The notes under the pieces: model-generated
Seen by the model: the letters and a program-made list of their open reading frames with translations, nothing else
The model's database searches: none
What the model was told of the DNA's origin: nothing
Shown: one piece after another, positions 17,916-26,953 of the stretch
How the letters are laid out: each line of letters starts with the position of its first letter
Position numbering within the stretch: the first letter of the stretch is position 1
Assembly: GCA_035570495.1 (NCBI GenBank)
Contig: DATMLO010000025.1
Location: 10,700-74,699, forward strand
Length of the DNA stretch: 64,000 nt
Source of the DNA: DATARH01 sp035570495
Lineage (GTDB): Bacteria > Pseudomonadota > Alphaproteobacteria > ATCC43930 > CGMCC-115725
Direction: 5' to 3'
Made by a program: the position numbers and the translations under genes

Positions 17916-19856
17916 GTGGAACAAAAGCAGAGCGCCCGTATTTCGAACCGGACCCCGCTGTTGGATCAGATCGTGGTTCCGGCCGATCTGCGGAAGTTCC
18001 CCGAGTCGGATCTTCGCCAGATCGCCGACGAGTTGCGCAACGAGCTGATCGACGCCGTGTCGATCACCGGTGGGCATTTCGGCGCCGGGCTGGGCGTGGT
18101 CGAGCTCACCGTGGCGCTGCACTACGTCTTCAACACCCCGGATGACAAGCTGATCTGGGATGTCGGCCACCAGGCCTATCCGCACAAGATTCTCACTGGG
18201 CGGCGCGACCGCATCCGCACGATCCGCCAGGGCGGCGGACTCAGCGGCTTTACCAAGCGCTCGGAGAGCGAATACGACCCGTTTGGCGCGGCGCACAGCT
18301 CGACCTCGATCTCGGCCGGGCTCGGCATGGCGGTGGCGCGCGACTTCAAGGGCGACAAGCGCGATGTGATCGCGGTGATCGGCGACGGCGCGATGAGCGC
18401 CGGTATGGCCTATGAGGCGATGAACAATGCCGGGTCGATGGATGCTCGGCTCGTGGTCATCCTCAACGACAACGACATGTCGATCGCCCCGCCGGTCGGC
18501 GCGTTATCGTTCTATCTGTCGCGGCTTTTGTCGTCGAAGTCGTTCCGCTCGTTGCGTCATCTGGCCAGCGACATCGGGCGCTTCCTGCCGAAGCGGCTGG
18601 AAATCGCGGCGCGTCGCGCCGAGGAGCTGGCGCGCAGCTTTGTGACCGGCGGCACCCTTTTCGAGGAGATGGGCTTTTATTACGTCGGCCCGATCGATGG
18701 CCACAACATGGACCATCTCGTGCCGGTTCTCAAAAACGTGCGCGACGCCAAGGACACCGGGCCGGTCTTGATCCATGTCGTGACCGAGAAGGGGCACGGC
18801 TACGAACCGGCGGAAAATTCCGACGACAAGTGGCATTCGGTGTCGAAGTTCGAGGTGGTCAGCGGCGCGCAGGCGAAGTCGACCTCGAAGGCGCCGTCCT
18901 ACACCAGCGTCTTCGCCAAGCAGCTGATCAAGGAAGCCGAGAAGGACGACACGATCGTCGCGATCACCGCTGCGATGCCGTCGGGCACCGGGCTCAACCT
19001 GTTCGGCGACAAATTCCCCAAGCGCACCTTTGATGTCGGCATCGCCGAGCAGCATGCGGTGACCTTTGCCGCCGGCCTCGCGACCCAGGGCATGAAGCCG
19101 TTTGCCGCGATCTATTCGACCTTCCTGCAGCGCGGCTACGACCAGGTCGTGCACGATGTCGCGATCCAGAAGCTGCCGGTGCGCTTTGCGCTCGACCGCG
19201 CCGGGCTCGTCGGCAATGACGGCCAGACCCATGCCGGCTCGTTCGATATCGGCTATCTCGGCGCGCTGCCGGGGTTTGTGCTGATGGCGGCGGCCGACGA
19301 GGCCGAGCTGGTGCACATGGTGTCGACCCAGGTCGCGATCGACGATGGCCCCTCGGCGCTGCGCTTCCCGCGCGGCGACGGTGTTGGCGTCGAGATGCCG
19401 GCAGAAGGCCAGCCGCTGGAGATCGGCCGCGGCCGCATCGTCCGCGAGGGCACGACGATCGCGCTGCTGTCTTACGGCGCGCGTTTGCAGGAGTGTTTGA
19501 AGGCGGCGCAGGAGCTCGGCACTTTCGGGCTGTCGACGACGGTCGCCGATGCGCGTTTCGCGAAGCCGCTCGACACCGATCTCATCAACCGCCTGGTGCG
19601 CGAGCACGAGGTCGTCATCACCATCGAGGAAGGCGCCATCGGCGGTTTTGGCAGCTTTGTACTGCAATATTTGGCGCAAAGCGGGCAGCTCGACCACGGC
19701 CTCAAGATCCGCTCGATGTGCCTGCCCGACATCTTTATCGAACACGATTCGCAGGGCGGGCAGTACGAGGTCGCCGGGCTCAACGCCAAGCACATCGTCG
19801 CAACCGCGCTCGCCGCGCTGGGCCGCGAAGTGGTCGAGGCTCCGGCGCGCGCGTAA
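17916..19856 (+). CDS. dxs: 1-deoxy-D-xylulose-5-phosphate synthase
   Basis: 646 residues, GTG start 13 bp after ispA. Thiamine-diphosphate motif GDGAMSAGMAYEAMNNAG begins at Gly156. The second half has FDVGIAEQHAVTFAAG and YSTFLQRGYDQVVHDVA, diagnostic of Dxs, and DRAGLVGNDGQTHAG. It condenses pyruvate and glyceraldehyde-3-phosphate, the first step of the MEP isoprenoid pathway, supplying IPP/DMAPP to the adjacent ispA. Length and motifs are complete. Confidence 0.97.
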   Translation: MEQKQSARISNRTPLLDQIVVPADLRKFPESDLRQIADELRNELIDAVSITGGHFGAGLGVVELTVALHYVFNTPDDKLIWDVGHQAYPHKILTGRRDRIRTIRQGGGLSGFTKRSESEYDPFGAAHSSTSISAGLGMAVARDFKGDKRDVIAVIGDGAMSAGMAYEAMNNAGSMDARLVVILNDNDMSIAPPVGALSFYLSRLLSSKSFRSLRHLASDIGRFLPKRLEIAARRAEELARSFVTGGTLFEEMGFYYVGPIDGHNMDHLVPVLKNVRDAKDTGPVLIHVVTEKGHGYEPAENSDDKWHSVSKFEVVSGAQAKSTSKAPSYTSVFAKQLIKEAEKDDTIVAITAAMPSGTGLNLFGDKFPKRTFDVGIAEQHAVTFAAGLATQGMKPFAAIYSTFLQRGYDQVVHDVAIQKLPVRFALDRAGLVGNDGQTHAGSFDIGYLGALPGFVLMAAADEAELVHMVSTQVAIDDGPSALRFPRGDGVGVEMPAEGQPLEIGRGRIVREGTTIALLSYGARLQECLKAAQELGTFGLSTTVADARFAKPLDTDLINRLVREHEVVITIEEGAIGGFGSFVLQYLAQSGQLDHGLKIRSMCLPDIFIEHDSQGGQYEVAGLNAKHIVATALAALGREVVEAPARA

Positions 19857-19874
19857 CGTCGCGAATCTGAAACT

Positions 19875-19976
19875 CCACCCCCATCCCGACCTTCCCCCAT
19901 CGAGGGGGAAGGGCTGTGCTTGCGCGCCGGCAATGGTTTCCCTCCCCTTGGATGGGGGAGGGTTGGAGTGAGGGTG
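19875..19976. repeat. Intergenic inverted repeat with tlyA ribosome site inside
   Basis: CCACCCCCATCCCGACC plus CTTCCCCCATCGAGGGG on the left pairs imperfectly with CCCTTGGATGGGGGAGGG plus TTGGAGTGAGGGTG on the right. It is the style of dispersed palindromic unit common in alphaproteobacterial spacers. The right end supplies the GAGGGTG directly before the tlyA start. Confidence 0.7.
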
Positions 19977-20714
19977 ATGCCCTCGAAGCGCCGCGCGGAC
20001 CAGCTGCTCGTTGATCGCGGGCTCGCCGAAAGCCGCGCCAAGGCGCAGGCGCTGATCCTCGCCGGCGTGGTGTTTGCCGGCGAGCGGCGCATCGACAAGG
20101 CCGGCGAGACTGTTGCCGATGAAACGGCCATCGAGGTGCGCGGCCGCGATCACCCCTGGGTGTCGCGCGGCGGCGTCAAGCTCGCGCATGCGCTCGAGCA
20201 TTTCGCGATCGATGTGAGTGGGTTGGTCGCGCTGGATATCGGCGCGTCGACCGGCGGGTTTGTCGATGTGCTGCTGACGAACGGCGCGGCGCGCGTGCAC
20301 GCGGTCGATGTCGGGCGCGGACAGCTGGCCTGGAAGCTGCGGCAAGATCCGCACGTCGTCGTGCATGACGGGGTCAACGCGCGATATCTGACCGCCGACA
20401 AGATTGGCGAGGCGGTCGACATCGTGACCTGTGACGCGAGCTTTATCGGTCTGGCGACGGTGCTGCCGGCGTCGCTCGCGCTCGCCAAGCCGCGCGCCCG
20501 GCTGGTCGCGCTCGTCAAACCGCAATTCGAGGCGGGGCCCGGCGCGGTGGGCAAAGGCGGCGTGGTGCGCGACGCGGAAGTGCATCGCGCGGTGTGCGAG
20601 GCGGCGACCGCGTGGGTCACGGCGCAGGGCTGGGAGGTCGTCGGTCTCACCGACAGCCCGATCACCGGGCCGGCCGGCAACAAGGAATTTCTGCTGTACG
20701 CGCGGCGTCCTTAG
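19977..20714 (+). CDS. tlyA: TlyA-family rRNA (cytidine-2'-O)-methyltransferase
   Basis: 245 residues. An N-terminal S4 RNA-binding domain (RRADQLLVDRGLAESRAKAQ, then ALILAGVVFAGERRIDKAGE) is followed by an FtsJ-like Rossmann methyltransferase: VSRGGVKLAHAL, SAM motif LDIGASTGGFVDVLL, catalytic-region VTCDASFIGL and LVKPQFEAG. It methylates ribosomal RNA ribose; older annotation calls the family haemolysin. ATG 19977 is preceded by GAGGGTG, inside a palindromic repeat. It ends the dxs cluster as in many proteobacteria. Confidence 0.94.
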   Translation: MPSKRRADQLLVDRGLAESRAKAQALILAGVVFAGERRIDKAGETVADETAIEVRGRDHPWVSRGGVKLAHALEHFAIDVSGLVALDIGASTGGFVDVLLTNGAARVHAVDVGRGQLAWKLRQDPHVVVHDGVNARYLTADKIGEAVDIVTCDASFIGLATVLPASLALAKPRARLVALVKPQFEAGPGAVGKGGVVRDAEVHRAVCEAATAWVTAQGWEVVGLTDSPITGPAGNKEFLLYARRP

Positions 20715-20717
20715 CCT

Positions 20718-20796
20718 CCACCCCGGCGAAGGCCGTGGCCGATCCATCCATCTCACGAGCAGTGGAAAAATGGGTTCCGGCCTTCGCCGGAATGGT
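20718..20796. repeat. Intergenic inverted repeat
   Basis: CCGGCGAAGGCCG at about 20723-20735 is mirrored by CGGCCTTCGCCGG at about 20778-20790, around a 40-bp loop, 4 bp after tlyA stop. This motif (..TTCCGGCCTTCGCCGGAA..) is a common dispersed spacer repeat in alphaproteobacteria; it may also act as a weak terminator. Confidence 0.7.
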
Positions 20797-20807
20797 AAAA
20801 ACAAGCG

Positions 20808-21560
20808 ATGATTTCTCCGACTGGCCCCTTTGCCGGCTTTCGGCCGGCGGCGTTCGATTTCTTTCGCGGCCTCGTGGTCAATAACGATCCGCTCTGGTTC
20901 AAGCCGCGCAAAGCGGTCTATGACGCGGAAGTCTTGGCGCCGTTTCGCGCGCTGCTGACCGCGCTGACCGAGGCGCTCGACGCGGCCGGCGTGCCGCTGG
21001 TCGGCGACCCGGCCCGCGGCATTTTTCGCATCTATCGCGACGTGCGGTTTTCGGCCAACAAGCAGCTCTACAAGACGCATCAGGGCGCGGTGCTGACCCG
21101 CTCGGGCGGCAAGGGTGATCCCGGGCTGCTCTATGTGCATTTCGAGCCGGGCGCGTCGATCATCGGCGCCGGGTTCTGGCATGCCGAACCGGGGCTGCTC
21201 ACGAAGTTGCGCGGCGCGGTCGCCGGCGACCCCGATGGGTTCCTGGCGATGGCCGAGCGGCTGACCGCGCGCGGCTATTCGGTGACCTGCGAGAACGAGC
21301 GGCTGACGCGGCCGCCGCGCGGTTTCGAGGCGGTGAAGGGCACGCCGGTCGCGGATTATGTCTGCTGGAAGAATTTCCTGACCGATGTCGCGGTCAGCGA
21401 TGAGGACATGCAGTCGCCGGGCCTTATTGGCCGCATCGTCGATTTCGCGCTCGCCGCGCGGCCGCTGCTCGAATGGGGCTGGGCCGCTGCGGCCGACGAC
21501 ATCCCGCCGCCGTTGACCCTCAAGATGCCGACCCGCCCGCTGCCGCGGCCGGATTTCTGA
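20808..21560 (+). CDS. DUF2461 / TIGR02453 family protein
   Basis: 250 residues. FDFFRGLVVNNDPLWFKPRK, FRIYRDVRFSANKQLYKTHQ and YVHFEPGASIIGAGFWHAEP are the family's conserved blocks. Members are cytosolic proteins of unknown biochemical role. ATG 20808 follows a palindromic repeat and GGTAAAAAC, without a strong ribosome site. Confidence 0.92.
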   Translation: MISPTGPFAGFRPAAFDFFRGLVVNNDPLWFKPRKAVYDAEVLAPFRALLTALTEALDAAGVPLVGDPARGIFRIYRDVRFSANKQLYKTHQGAVLTRSGGKGDPGLLYVHFEPGASIIGAGFWHAEPGLLTKLRGAVAGDPDGFLAMAERLTARGYSVTCENERLTRPPRGFEAVKGTPVADYVCWKNFLTDVAVSDEDMQSPGLIGRIVDFALAARPLLEWGWAAAADDIPPPLTLKMPTRPLPRPDF

Positions 21561-21695
21561 CGTTGCCTGTTTTTGCTGGAAATTTACAGGCGAGACGAGC
21601 CTAGGCGGCGGTGCTACGAGGCGCCAGAGTCGCGATACGATCGACAAAAGAGTGGCGATCATACGGAACATATAGTGAACATTCGGGATCGTTCA

Positions 21696-21721
21696 AGAGG
21701 CGGCCTTTGCGGGCCGCCTCT
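21696..21721. terminator. Hairpin between convergent genes
   Basis: AGAGGCGGCC, loop TTTGCG, GGCCGCCTCT: a 10-bp perfect GC-rich stem placed between the ends of the DUF2461 gene (+) and the VOC gene (-). The flanking T-run is weak on both strands, so efficiency is uncertain; likely bidirectional. Confidence 0.6.
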
Positions 21722-21763
21722 CTGACGTTTGCCCTGGCTTCCCCGCGACAGCGGGGCCGGGCC

Positions 21764-22171
21764 TTACTCTTGGAAGCCGGCTGGCGCCGCCTCGGTCTTG
21801 TCGAAGTCGAACTCGACCTTGCCGCCATGCGGGTCGTCAAAGAAGAGCTGCCACAGGCCCTCGCGCACCCCGCCCTTCGGCAGACGGCGCAGTTCGTACT
21901 CGACGCCGGCCTTTTTGAGTTTCGCGGCGGTGCCCGGGAGGTCGGTCGCGGTGAACGCCATGTGATCGATGACACCGGCGCGGTGCTCCTGCAGCTTGTC
22001 GCGGTGGATCACATGCAGGATCGGCTGGTCGCCGACATAGAGCCAGTAGCCCGGGAAGCGGAAATTCGGCCGCGGCCCTTCCTCGAAGCCGAGCAGGTCG
22101 CAATAGAACTTGCGGGTCGTTTCGAGATCGTCGCTCAGCACGGTGAAATGATTCATTCCCTGAAGGCTCAT
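21764..22171 (-). CDS. VOC-family (glyoxalase/dioxygenase fold) protein
   Basis: 135 residues. MNHFTVLSDDLETTRKFYCD, then LGFEEGPRP, IDHMAFTATDLPGTAAKL and FFDDPHGGKVEFDFD show the two beta-alpha-beta3 units of the vicinal oxygen chelate superfamily, with candidate metal ligands His (NHFTV), His (DHMAF) and Glu (VEFDF). An AAGGAG site precedes ATG 22171. It is the last gene of a minus-strand operon with a maleylacetoacetate-isomerase-like GST and ring-hydroxylating oxygenase, so a role in aromatic or dicarbonyl breakdown is likely but unproven. Confidence 0.9.
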   Translation of the reverse strand: MSLQGMNHFTVLSDDLETTRKFYCDLLGFEEGPRPNFRFPGYWLYVGDQPILHVIHRDKLQEHRAGVIDHMAFTATDLPGTAAKLKKAGVEYELRRLPKGGVREGLWQLFFDDPHGGKVEFDFDKTEAAPAGFQE

Positions 22172-22265
22172 CCGACATCTCCTTTGCGAAGGCGTCATCC
22201 GCGCGCGCGGACATGCCGATATCTTAACCGATGCGCCGCTTCGGGTGCGACGGGATTTTAAGGGC

Positions 22266-22904
22266 TCACTCGGCGTCGGGCTGGCGCGCGGGCGCGGCGT
22301 CGGCGAAGGCGGGGATCGCCATCACCGTATCGTAGACCCGCATGACCCGCTGGTACGGCGTCAGGTCGGCGCCAAAAGTCTTGGCCGGGTAGACCTGGGT
22401 CACCAGGCCGATATCGGCGAGGGTCGGCTGGTCGCCGTGGCACAATGTGCCGGCCTCCTTGTGGTCGGCGAGGAGCGTCTCCATCGCCGCCAGTCCGGCG
22501 CCGTACCAGCGATGGATCCAGGCGCCGAGCTGATCCTGGCTCCAGTGCATCTCGTCGAGCAGGTAGTGGCGGATGCGCGGCACGATCAGCGGGTGCGAGT
22601 CGGCGATGTTGATGAGCGCGAAGCCGCGGCACCAGGCGCGTGACGCGGCGTCCTTCGGCAGGAGCGGTGGGGTGGGATGCGTCTCGTCGAGATATTCGAG
22701 GATCGCCAGCGACTGAAACAGGCGGACATCGCCGTCGACCAGGGTCGGCACGACCATTTGCGGGTTAACGGCCTTGTAGCCGGGGTCGAACTGGTCGCCC
22801 TTTTCGAGATGCAGAAAGGTGTCGTCATGCGCAATGCCCTTGAGGTTCATCGCGATGCGCACGCGGAACGCCGCCTGCGAGCGGTAGTAGGTGTAGAATT
22901 TCAT
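22266..22904 (-). CDS. maiA: Maleylacetoacetate isomerase-like glutathione S-transferase
   Basis: 212 residues. The N-terminal thioredoxin-like GST domain reads FYTYYRSQAAFRVRIAMNLKG, given here as YYRSQAAFRVRIAMNLKG, the zeta-class SSxxxRVRIAL-like signature, followed by VNPQMVVPTLVDG (cis-Pro) and LFQSLAILEYLDE (glutathione contact). The helical C-terminal domain has TLCHGDQPTLADIGLVTQVY. Zeta-class enzymes isomerise maleylacetoacetate or maleylpyruvate with glutathione in tyrosine, homogentisate or gentisate breakdown. The active-site Ser is represented by RSQAAF. ATG 22904 chosen from family alignment. The exact substrate is inferred from class only. Confidence 0.85.
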   Translation of the reverse strand: MKFYTYYRSQAAFRVRIAMNLKGIAHDDTFLHLEKGDQFDPGYKAVNPQMVVPTLVDGDVRLFQSLAILEYLDETHPTPPLLPKDAASRAWCRGFALINIADSHPLIVPRIRHYLLDEMHWSQDQLGAWIHRWYGAGLAAMETLLADHKEAGTLCHGDQPTLADIGLVTQVYPAKTFGADLTPYQRVMRVYDTVMAIPAFADAAPARQPDAE

Positions 22905-22999
22905 GCCGCATTTCCCCTGTCGCTGACGGCACATTTCTAGCCGCCAGCGGGCGGCGCGGCCGCTCAATCATCTGTGAATTGGGCGTCCGTGAAGTGGGC

Positions 23000-23821
23000 C
23001 TATTCCTTGAACTGCGCCGAGCGCCAGCGCACCGCGGCCGGGACGCCTTCGGTCTGCGCGATCTCGCGGAAGCGCGCGCCCAGTTCGGTGGTCGTCGCAT
23101 AGAGCGGGCCGCAGACATCGAGCCCGGCGTAAAGCGCGGTACGGAAGCCGGCGGCATCGGCGACGCGGTTGACCGCGCGTTTTGTGGCATAGAGCGCCTC
23201 GGGCGAGATCAGCGACAGCCGCTTGGCGAATTTGAGGCTCGCTTCGCGCAGCTGGCCAACCGGCACGACCCGGTTGACCATGCCGAGGCGCTGCGCCTCC
23301 TGCGCGTCGATCTGGTCGCCGAAATAGAGGAGCTCGCGGGCCTTCTTGTAGCCGATGATCATCGGCATCACGATCGCCGGGCCTACGGCTGAGAAGCGGA
23401 CCTCGGGCTCGCCGAAGGTCGCGTTGTCGGCGGCGATGGTCATGTCGCACAGCATCACGAGCTCGCAGCCGCCGCCCAGCACATGGCCCTGGACCGAGGC
23501 GATCACCGGTTTTCGCATCAGCCATGGCGCCATCTCGAATTCGAGCTGCGGCGCGAGATGCGCGTGCGCGGTGGTGGGGTTGCCGCGCCAGTCGGGAACG
23601 CCCGGCTCGGGCTTGGCGCCGATGTCGTAGCCGGCGCAAAAACTGCGGCCTTCGGCGCGTAGCAGCACGACGCTGGTGGCTGGGTCGACGTCGGCCTTGG
23701 CAAAGGCCTCGGTCAACGCATGCTGCAGCTCATGGCTGATCGCGTTGAGCTTGTCGGGGCGGTTGAGGGTGATGATGCCGACCTTGTCGTCGACCTCGTA
23801 GAGGACGATGTCGTCTGCCAT
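23000..23821 (-). CDS. Enoyl-CoA hydratase/isomerase family protein
   Basis: 273 residues, crotonase fold. ITLNRPDKLNAISHELQHAL, oxyanion-hole segments GRSFCAGYDIGA and VQGHVLGGGCELVMLCDMTI, and AQEAQRLGMVNRVVP are characteristic. It should hydrate, isomerise or cleave a CoA thioester. The usual catalytic Glu region (GCELVMLCDM, then FGEPEVRFSAVG) is intact. It lies 12 bp from the preceding acyl-CoA synthetase gene in the operon, consistent with degradation of an acyl-CoA made from an oxygenated substrate. Confidence 0.92.
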   Translation of the reverse strand: MADDIVLYEVDDKVGIITLNRPDKLNAISHELQHALTEAFAKADVDPATSVVLLRAEGRSFCAGYDIGAKPEPGVPDWRGNPTTAHAHLAPQLEFEMAPWLMRKPVIASVQGHVLGGGCELVMLCDMTIAADNATFGEPEVRFSAVGPAIVMPMIIGYKKARELLYFGDQIDAQEAQRLGMVNRVVPVGQLREASLKFAKRLSLISPEALYATKRAVNRVADAAGFRTALYAGLDVCGPLYATTTELGARFREIAQTEGVPAAVRWRSAQFKE

Positions 23822-23832
23822 GTCTGCCCTCC

Positions 23833-25208
23833 CTAGCTTCTATGACGTCCCAAGCGGTCGAGCGCGCCCAGCCCCTCCCGAATGCCACCGATCACCGCGA
23901 CGCCGCGCTCGCGCAGATAGGCGACAAAGTTGCGGTCCATGATGCCGGGGCGCGTGCTCAACAGGTAATGCGGCTTGGCGCTCTGCCGCGCCGCCTCAGC
24001 GAAGAGGTCGAGATAGGTCATCGCGGTCTGCGGCCAGTCGAAGGGCTGGTCGTCGAAATTGTCGCGCGCGAAGACGATGATGTCGTGCCCGGGGCTGGCG
24101 TCGAACATTTTGAGTGCTTGCGGCAGGTTTGCCGCGAAGGTGCCGCTGCCCCAGGCGTCGCACGGGTTGCCGTCGCCGGTGATAAAGCCGCAGCCGGCTT
24201 CGAGCTCTGCCTTTTGTGTGGGAGAGAGCGGGGGGATTTGCAAGCCGGTCGCGGCGGCGACATCGAGGATCAGCTCGGCGACCCCGCCCGACGACATGAC
24301 GATGGCGATGCGCCGTCCCCTCGGCCGCCTTGGCGATTGCAGCGCGGCCAGCGTCTCGGTCAGCTCGACGAGGTCATCGACCTCGATCACGCGATGCGCG
24401 CGCAGCATGTCGGAGATCGCTTCCGGGTTGCCGGCGTCGCTGGCGGTGTGGGTGGTGATGGCATAGCGCGAGCGCGCGGTGCGCCCGACCTTGAGCAGGA
24501 CCACCGGCTTGTCCAGCGCCGCGGCCCGGTCGAGCGCCGCGGCGAAACGCTCGGGCTCACGGATGGTCTCGATAAAGCCGCCGATGATCGCGGTGTCCGG
24601 GTCCTCGACCAGGTATTCGAGATAGGCCGCCGCGGTCACCGCCGCCTCATTGCCGGCCGAGACGATATGGTGAAGCCATAGCGCCGCGTGTCGGTCAGGA
24701 GGCGGAGGCACAGGCCGCCGCTATGCGAGATGATGCCGACATTGCCGGCGAGCCCGGCCGGGTCGCGCAGCTCCTGCAGGTAGCTGGAGCTTTTATGGTG
24801 CGGGCTCAGCACCCCCATGCAGTTCGACCCGCATAGCGCGATGTCGTGCTCGCGGCAGATGTCTTCGATCTTCGATTGCAGCGCGCGGCCCTCGTCGCCC
24901 GTCTCGGCAAAGCCGCCATCGAAGATCACCGCGGCCTTCATCCCGCTCTTCGCGGCCGCGATAAAGGCCGGCAGTACGCGCTCGTGGCCCAACGAGAACA
25001 CCGCGACGTCCGGCGCCTCGGGCAGCTCGGCCGGGCTCGGATAGCAGGGGCGGTTGAGGAGGCTCGTGTAGTTCGGATTGACCAGATGGACGCGGCCGGC
25101 ATAGCCGAGGCGTTCGAGCGTGGCGATGACCCGGCGGCCGGGGGTCGGCTTGTCCGACGCGCCGATGATGGCGATCGATTCCGGCCGGAACAGCGGCTTC
25201 AGCTGCAT
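23833..25208 (-). pseudogene. NDP-forming acyl-CoA synthetase alpha part, single-base frameshift
   Basis: Two overlapping frames make one protein of about 458 residues. The first (from ATG 25208) begins MQLKPLFRPESIAIIGASDK, a CoA-binding Rossmann domain, through GNVGIISHSGGL to RRYGF. The second continues HIVSAGNEAAVTAAAYLEYL, the expected next block with the Ser-Ala-Gly-Asn motif, to the end. Adding one C at about 24669-24674 (TTCACC to TTCCACC) restores RYGFHHIVSAGNEA. The family converts acids to acyl-CoA with NDP/NTP; an ATP-grasp beta domain is absent here. Either a true inactivating mutation, an assembly error or programmed shifting; no slippery sequence is evident. Confidence 0.85.
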
Positions 25209-25254
25209 GGCCCCCGTCCCCGTGGGTTAGCTCGCGCGAAGCGTAGTCGCTCGC

Positions 25255-25650
25255 TCAGCGCTTCGCCAGCAGGTCGATCTCGACCAGCGCGCCGCGCGCC
25301 AGGCCGGTGACGCCGATGCAGGTGCGCGCCGGTAATTTTCCTTCGGCGAAACAGGAGCGCCAGACCGTGTTCATCGCCGCGTAGTCGCGCTCGAAATGCG
25401 TCAGGTACACGCGGGCGAAGACGATTTTATCGAGCGCGCTGCCGGCGCCGGCGAGTACGATCTTCAGGTTCTCGACGACCCGGCGGGTCTGCGCCTCGAT
25501 CCCGTCGGGGAGCGGCGCGTTGTCGTCGGCGGGGTCGGTCGGCATCTGTCCCGTCACGAAGACCCAGCCGTCGGCGGCGACGGCGTGGCTGAACGGCGCG
25601 ACTGGCGTCGGCGCTCCGGCGACCATCAGGAATTCGATAGGTGCGCTCAT
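25255..25650 (-). CDS. RidA/YjgF-family protein
   Basis: 131 residues. APFSHAVAADGWVFVTGQMP, VVENLKIVLAGAGSALDKIV and LPARTCIGVTGLARGALVEI are the RidA blocks; the Arg in PARTCIGV is the residue that contacts the carboxylate of imine substrates. Members hydrolyse reactive enamine/imines or act in catabolic operons as deaminases. The start overlaps the stop of the Rieske oxygenase gene (ATGA), so it is coupled to it and probably handles a product of that pathway. Confidence 0.92.
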   Translation of the reverse strand: MSAPIEFLMVAGAPTPVAPFSHAVAADGWVFVTGQMPTDPADDNAPLPDGIEAQTRRVVENLKIVLAGAGSALDKIVFARVYLTHFERDYAAMNTVWRSCFAEGKLPARTCIGVTGLARGALVEIDLLAKR

Positions 25651-26840
25651 TCGGCCGCCGGCGGACGCAGGGTCTCGGCGGCCTTCGCGCCTGTTTCGGC
25701 ACGACGGCGCGCATGATCGGCCGCGTAACGCCGCCAGGCGATGACCCCGGCATCGGTGCGCGAATAGGTCTCCTTGCCGGGGATGACCTTTTCGAGGATG
25801 CGCTTGTCCTGATCGGAGAACAGCCAGTCATGCACCCATGACAGCCAGCAGACCCAGAACAGGCGCTGCTTCAGCGTCCGCCATCCGCCGTGCCGGCGGA
25901 ACAGGCTCCAGCTGTAATAGAAATTGCTGTCGGCATCGATCGGTGTCACCCAGCGCAGCACAAAATAGTCGCCGCTCGGCCGGCCGATAAAGGTGGCGCC
26001 GGGCATCAGCGACGATTGCCGGTATTTGACCCCGTATTTGATAACGGCCTGATCCGCGACCTTGATCTCCTTGCCGCGGCCGGTGGGTTTGAGGAAGCGA
26101 TACCAGGTTTCCTCTTTTGGCGGGAATGGGCCGAGGCCGGGATAATCGGCCGAGGGGCGGCCGTCTTTCGAGACGTAGCCGACGCCGTTATCCGCATCGA
26201 GCGGGAAGGCGGCGAGCTTCGAGGCAAACGGGAACACCGGCTGAAACATCAGCTCGGGCGAATTGCGATGGACAAAGGGCGCGTGCATGTCGTGGCACAG
26301 ATTGTCCTTCATGATGCGCCAGTTACAGCGATAGGTGCGCCAGCTCGCAAAGCCGTGCCAGTCATCGGTGGCGGTGAGGATTTCGGGCACCTCGTCCTCG
26401 AGCGGCGGCGCCTCAATATCGCCGACAAAGACAAAGATCGCGCCGCGCAGCTCGCGGATGGGATAGGACTTGGTGCCGATCTGCCGCGTGTCCGGCTCGG
26501 GCCCCTCCATCAGCTTGGCGACGCAAAGCCCGGTCTCGCCCGAGAAGGTCCAGCCGTGATAGGGGCAGCTGATCGTGCCGCTGCCGGGGTAGAGGCAGCG
26601 CCCCTGCGACAGGCGCGCGCCGCGATGCGGGCAGCGCTCGGCGAGCGCGCAGAGCTTGCCCTTGTCGCGGAAGATGACGATGTCCTCGCCGAGTATCTTG
26701 ACGGCCCGCGGCTTGCGCCCGAGCCGCCACGCGGCCATCACCGGGTACCAGTAGTTGCGAAAGCCCAGCTCCGGGAGCCCGGTCCCGGCATAGGGATCGT
26801 CATCGACTGTGCGCTCGCCGGGAAACTGTTCGATGGTCAT
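25647..26840 (-). CDS. Rieske non-haem iron ring-hydroxylating oxygenase, alpha subunit
   Basis: 397 residues. The Rieske 2Fe-2S cluster ligands are Cys70-x-His72 (CPHRGARL) and Cys92-x2-His95 (CPYHGWTF). The catalytic half carries NLCHDMHAPFVHRN, the expected mononuclear iron histidines. It should hydroxylate or demethylate an aromatic or related substrate using O2 and electrons from a reductase; a matching flavin/2Fe-2S reductase gene is at 32240-33190. ATG 26840 has GGAGGAGCGG before it. First gene of the minus-strand operon, followed by RidA, acyl-CoA synthetase, enoyl-CoA hydratase, GST and VOC genes. Substrate unknown. Confidence 0.92.
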   Translation of the reverse strand: MTIEQFPGERTVDDDPYAGTGLPELGFRNYWYPVMAAWRLGRKPRAVKILGEDIVIFRDKGKLCALAERCPHRGARLSQGRCLYPGSGTISCPYHGWTFSGETGLCVAKLMEGPEPDTRQIGTKSYPIRELRGAIFVFVGDIEAPPLEDEVPEILTATDDWHGFASWRTYRCNWRIMKDNLCHDMHAPFVHRNSPELMFQPVFPFASKLAAFPLDADNGVGYVSKDGRPSADYPGLGPFPPKEETWYRFLKPTGRGKEIKVADQAVIKYGVKYRQSSLMPGATFIGRPSGDYFVLRWVTPIDADSNFYYSWSLFRRHGGWRTLKQRLFWVCWLSWVHDWLFSDQDKRILEKVIPGKETYSRTDAGVIAWRRYAADHARRRAETGAKAAETLRPPAAE

Positions 26841-26953
26841 CCGCTCCTCCTTCGGCGTGCTGTATCTTAAACCGGAGGCGGCCCGAACCAAAAATTGCCG
26901 CGCTCCGTTCCTGGGTATAGAGCTTGCTCTATATCAATGTCCTGAGTGCCGCG

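Noticed and set aside
18504..21671. 1055-codon open frame on the minus strand opposite dxs, tlyA and the DUF2461 gene
   Set aside because: It mirrors the GC-rich third-codon pattern of three well-identified plus-strand genes, is Arg/Ala/Asp-rich and has no recognisable domain.
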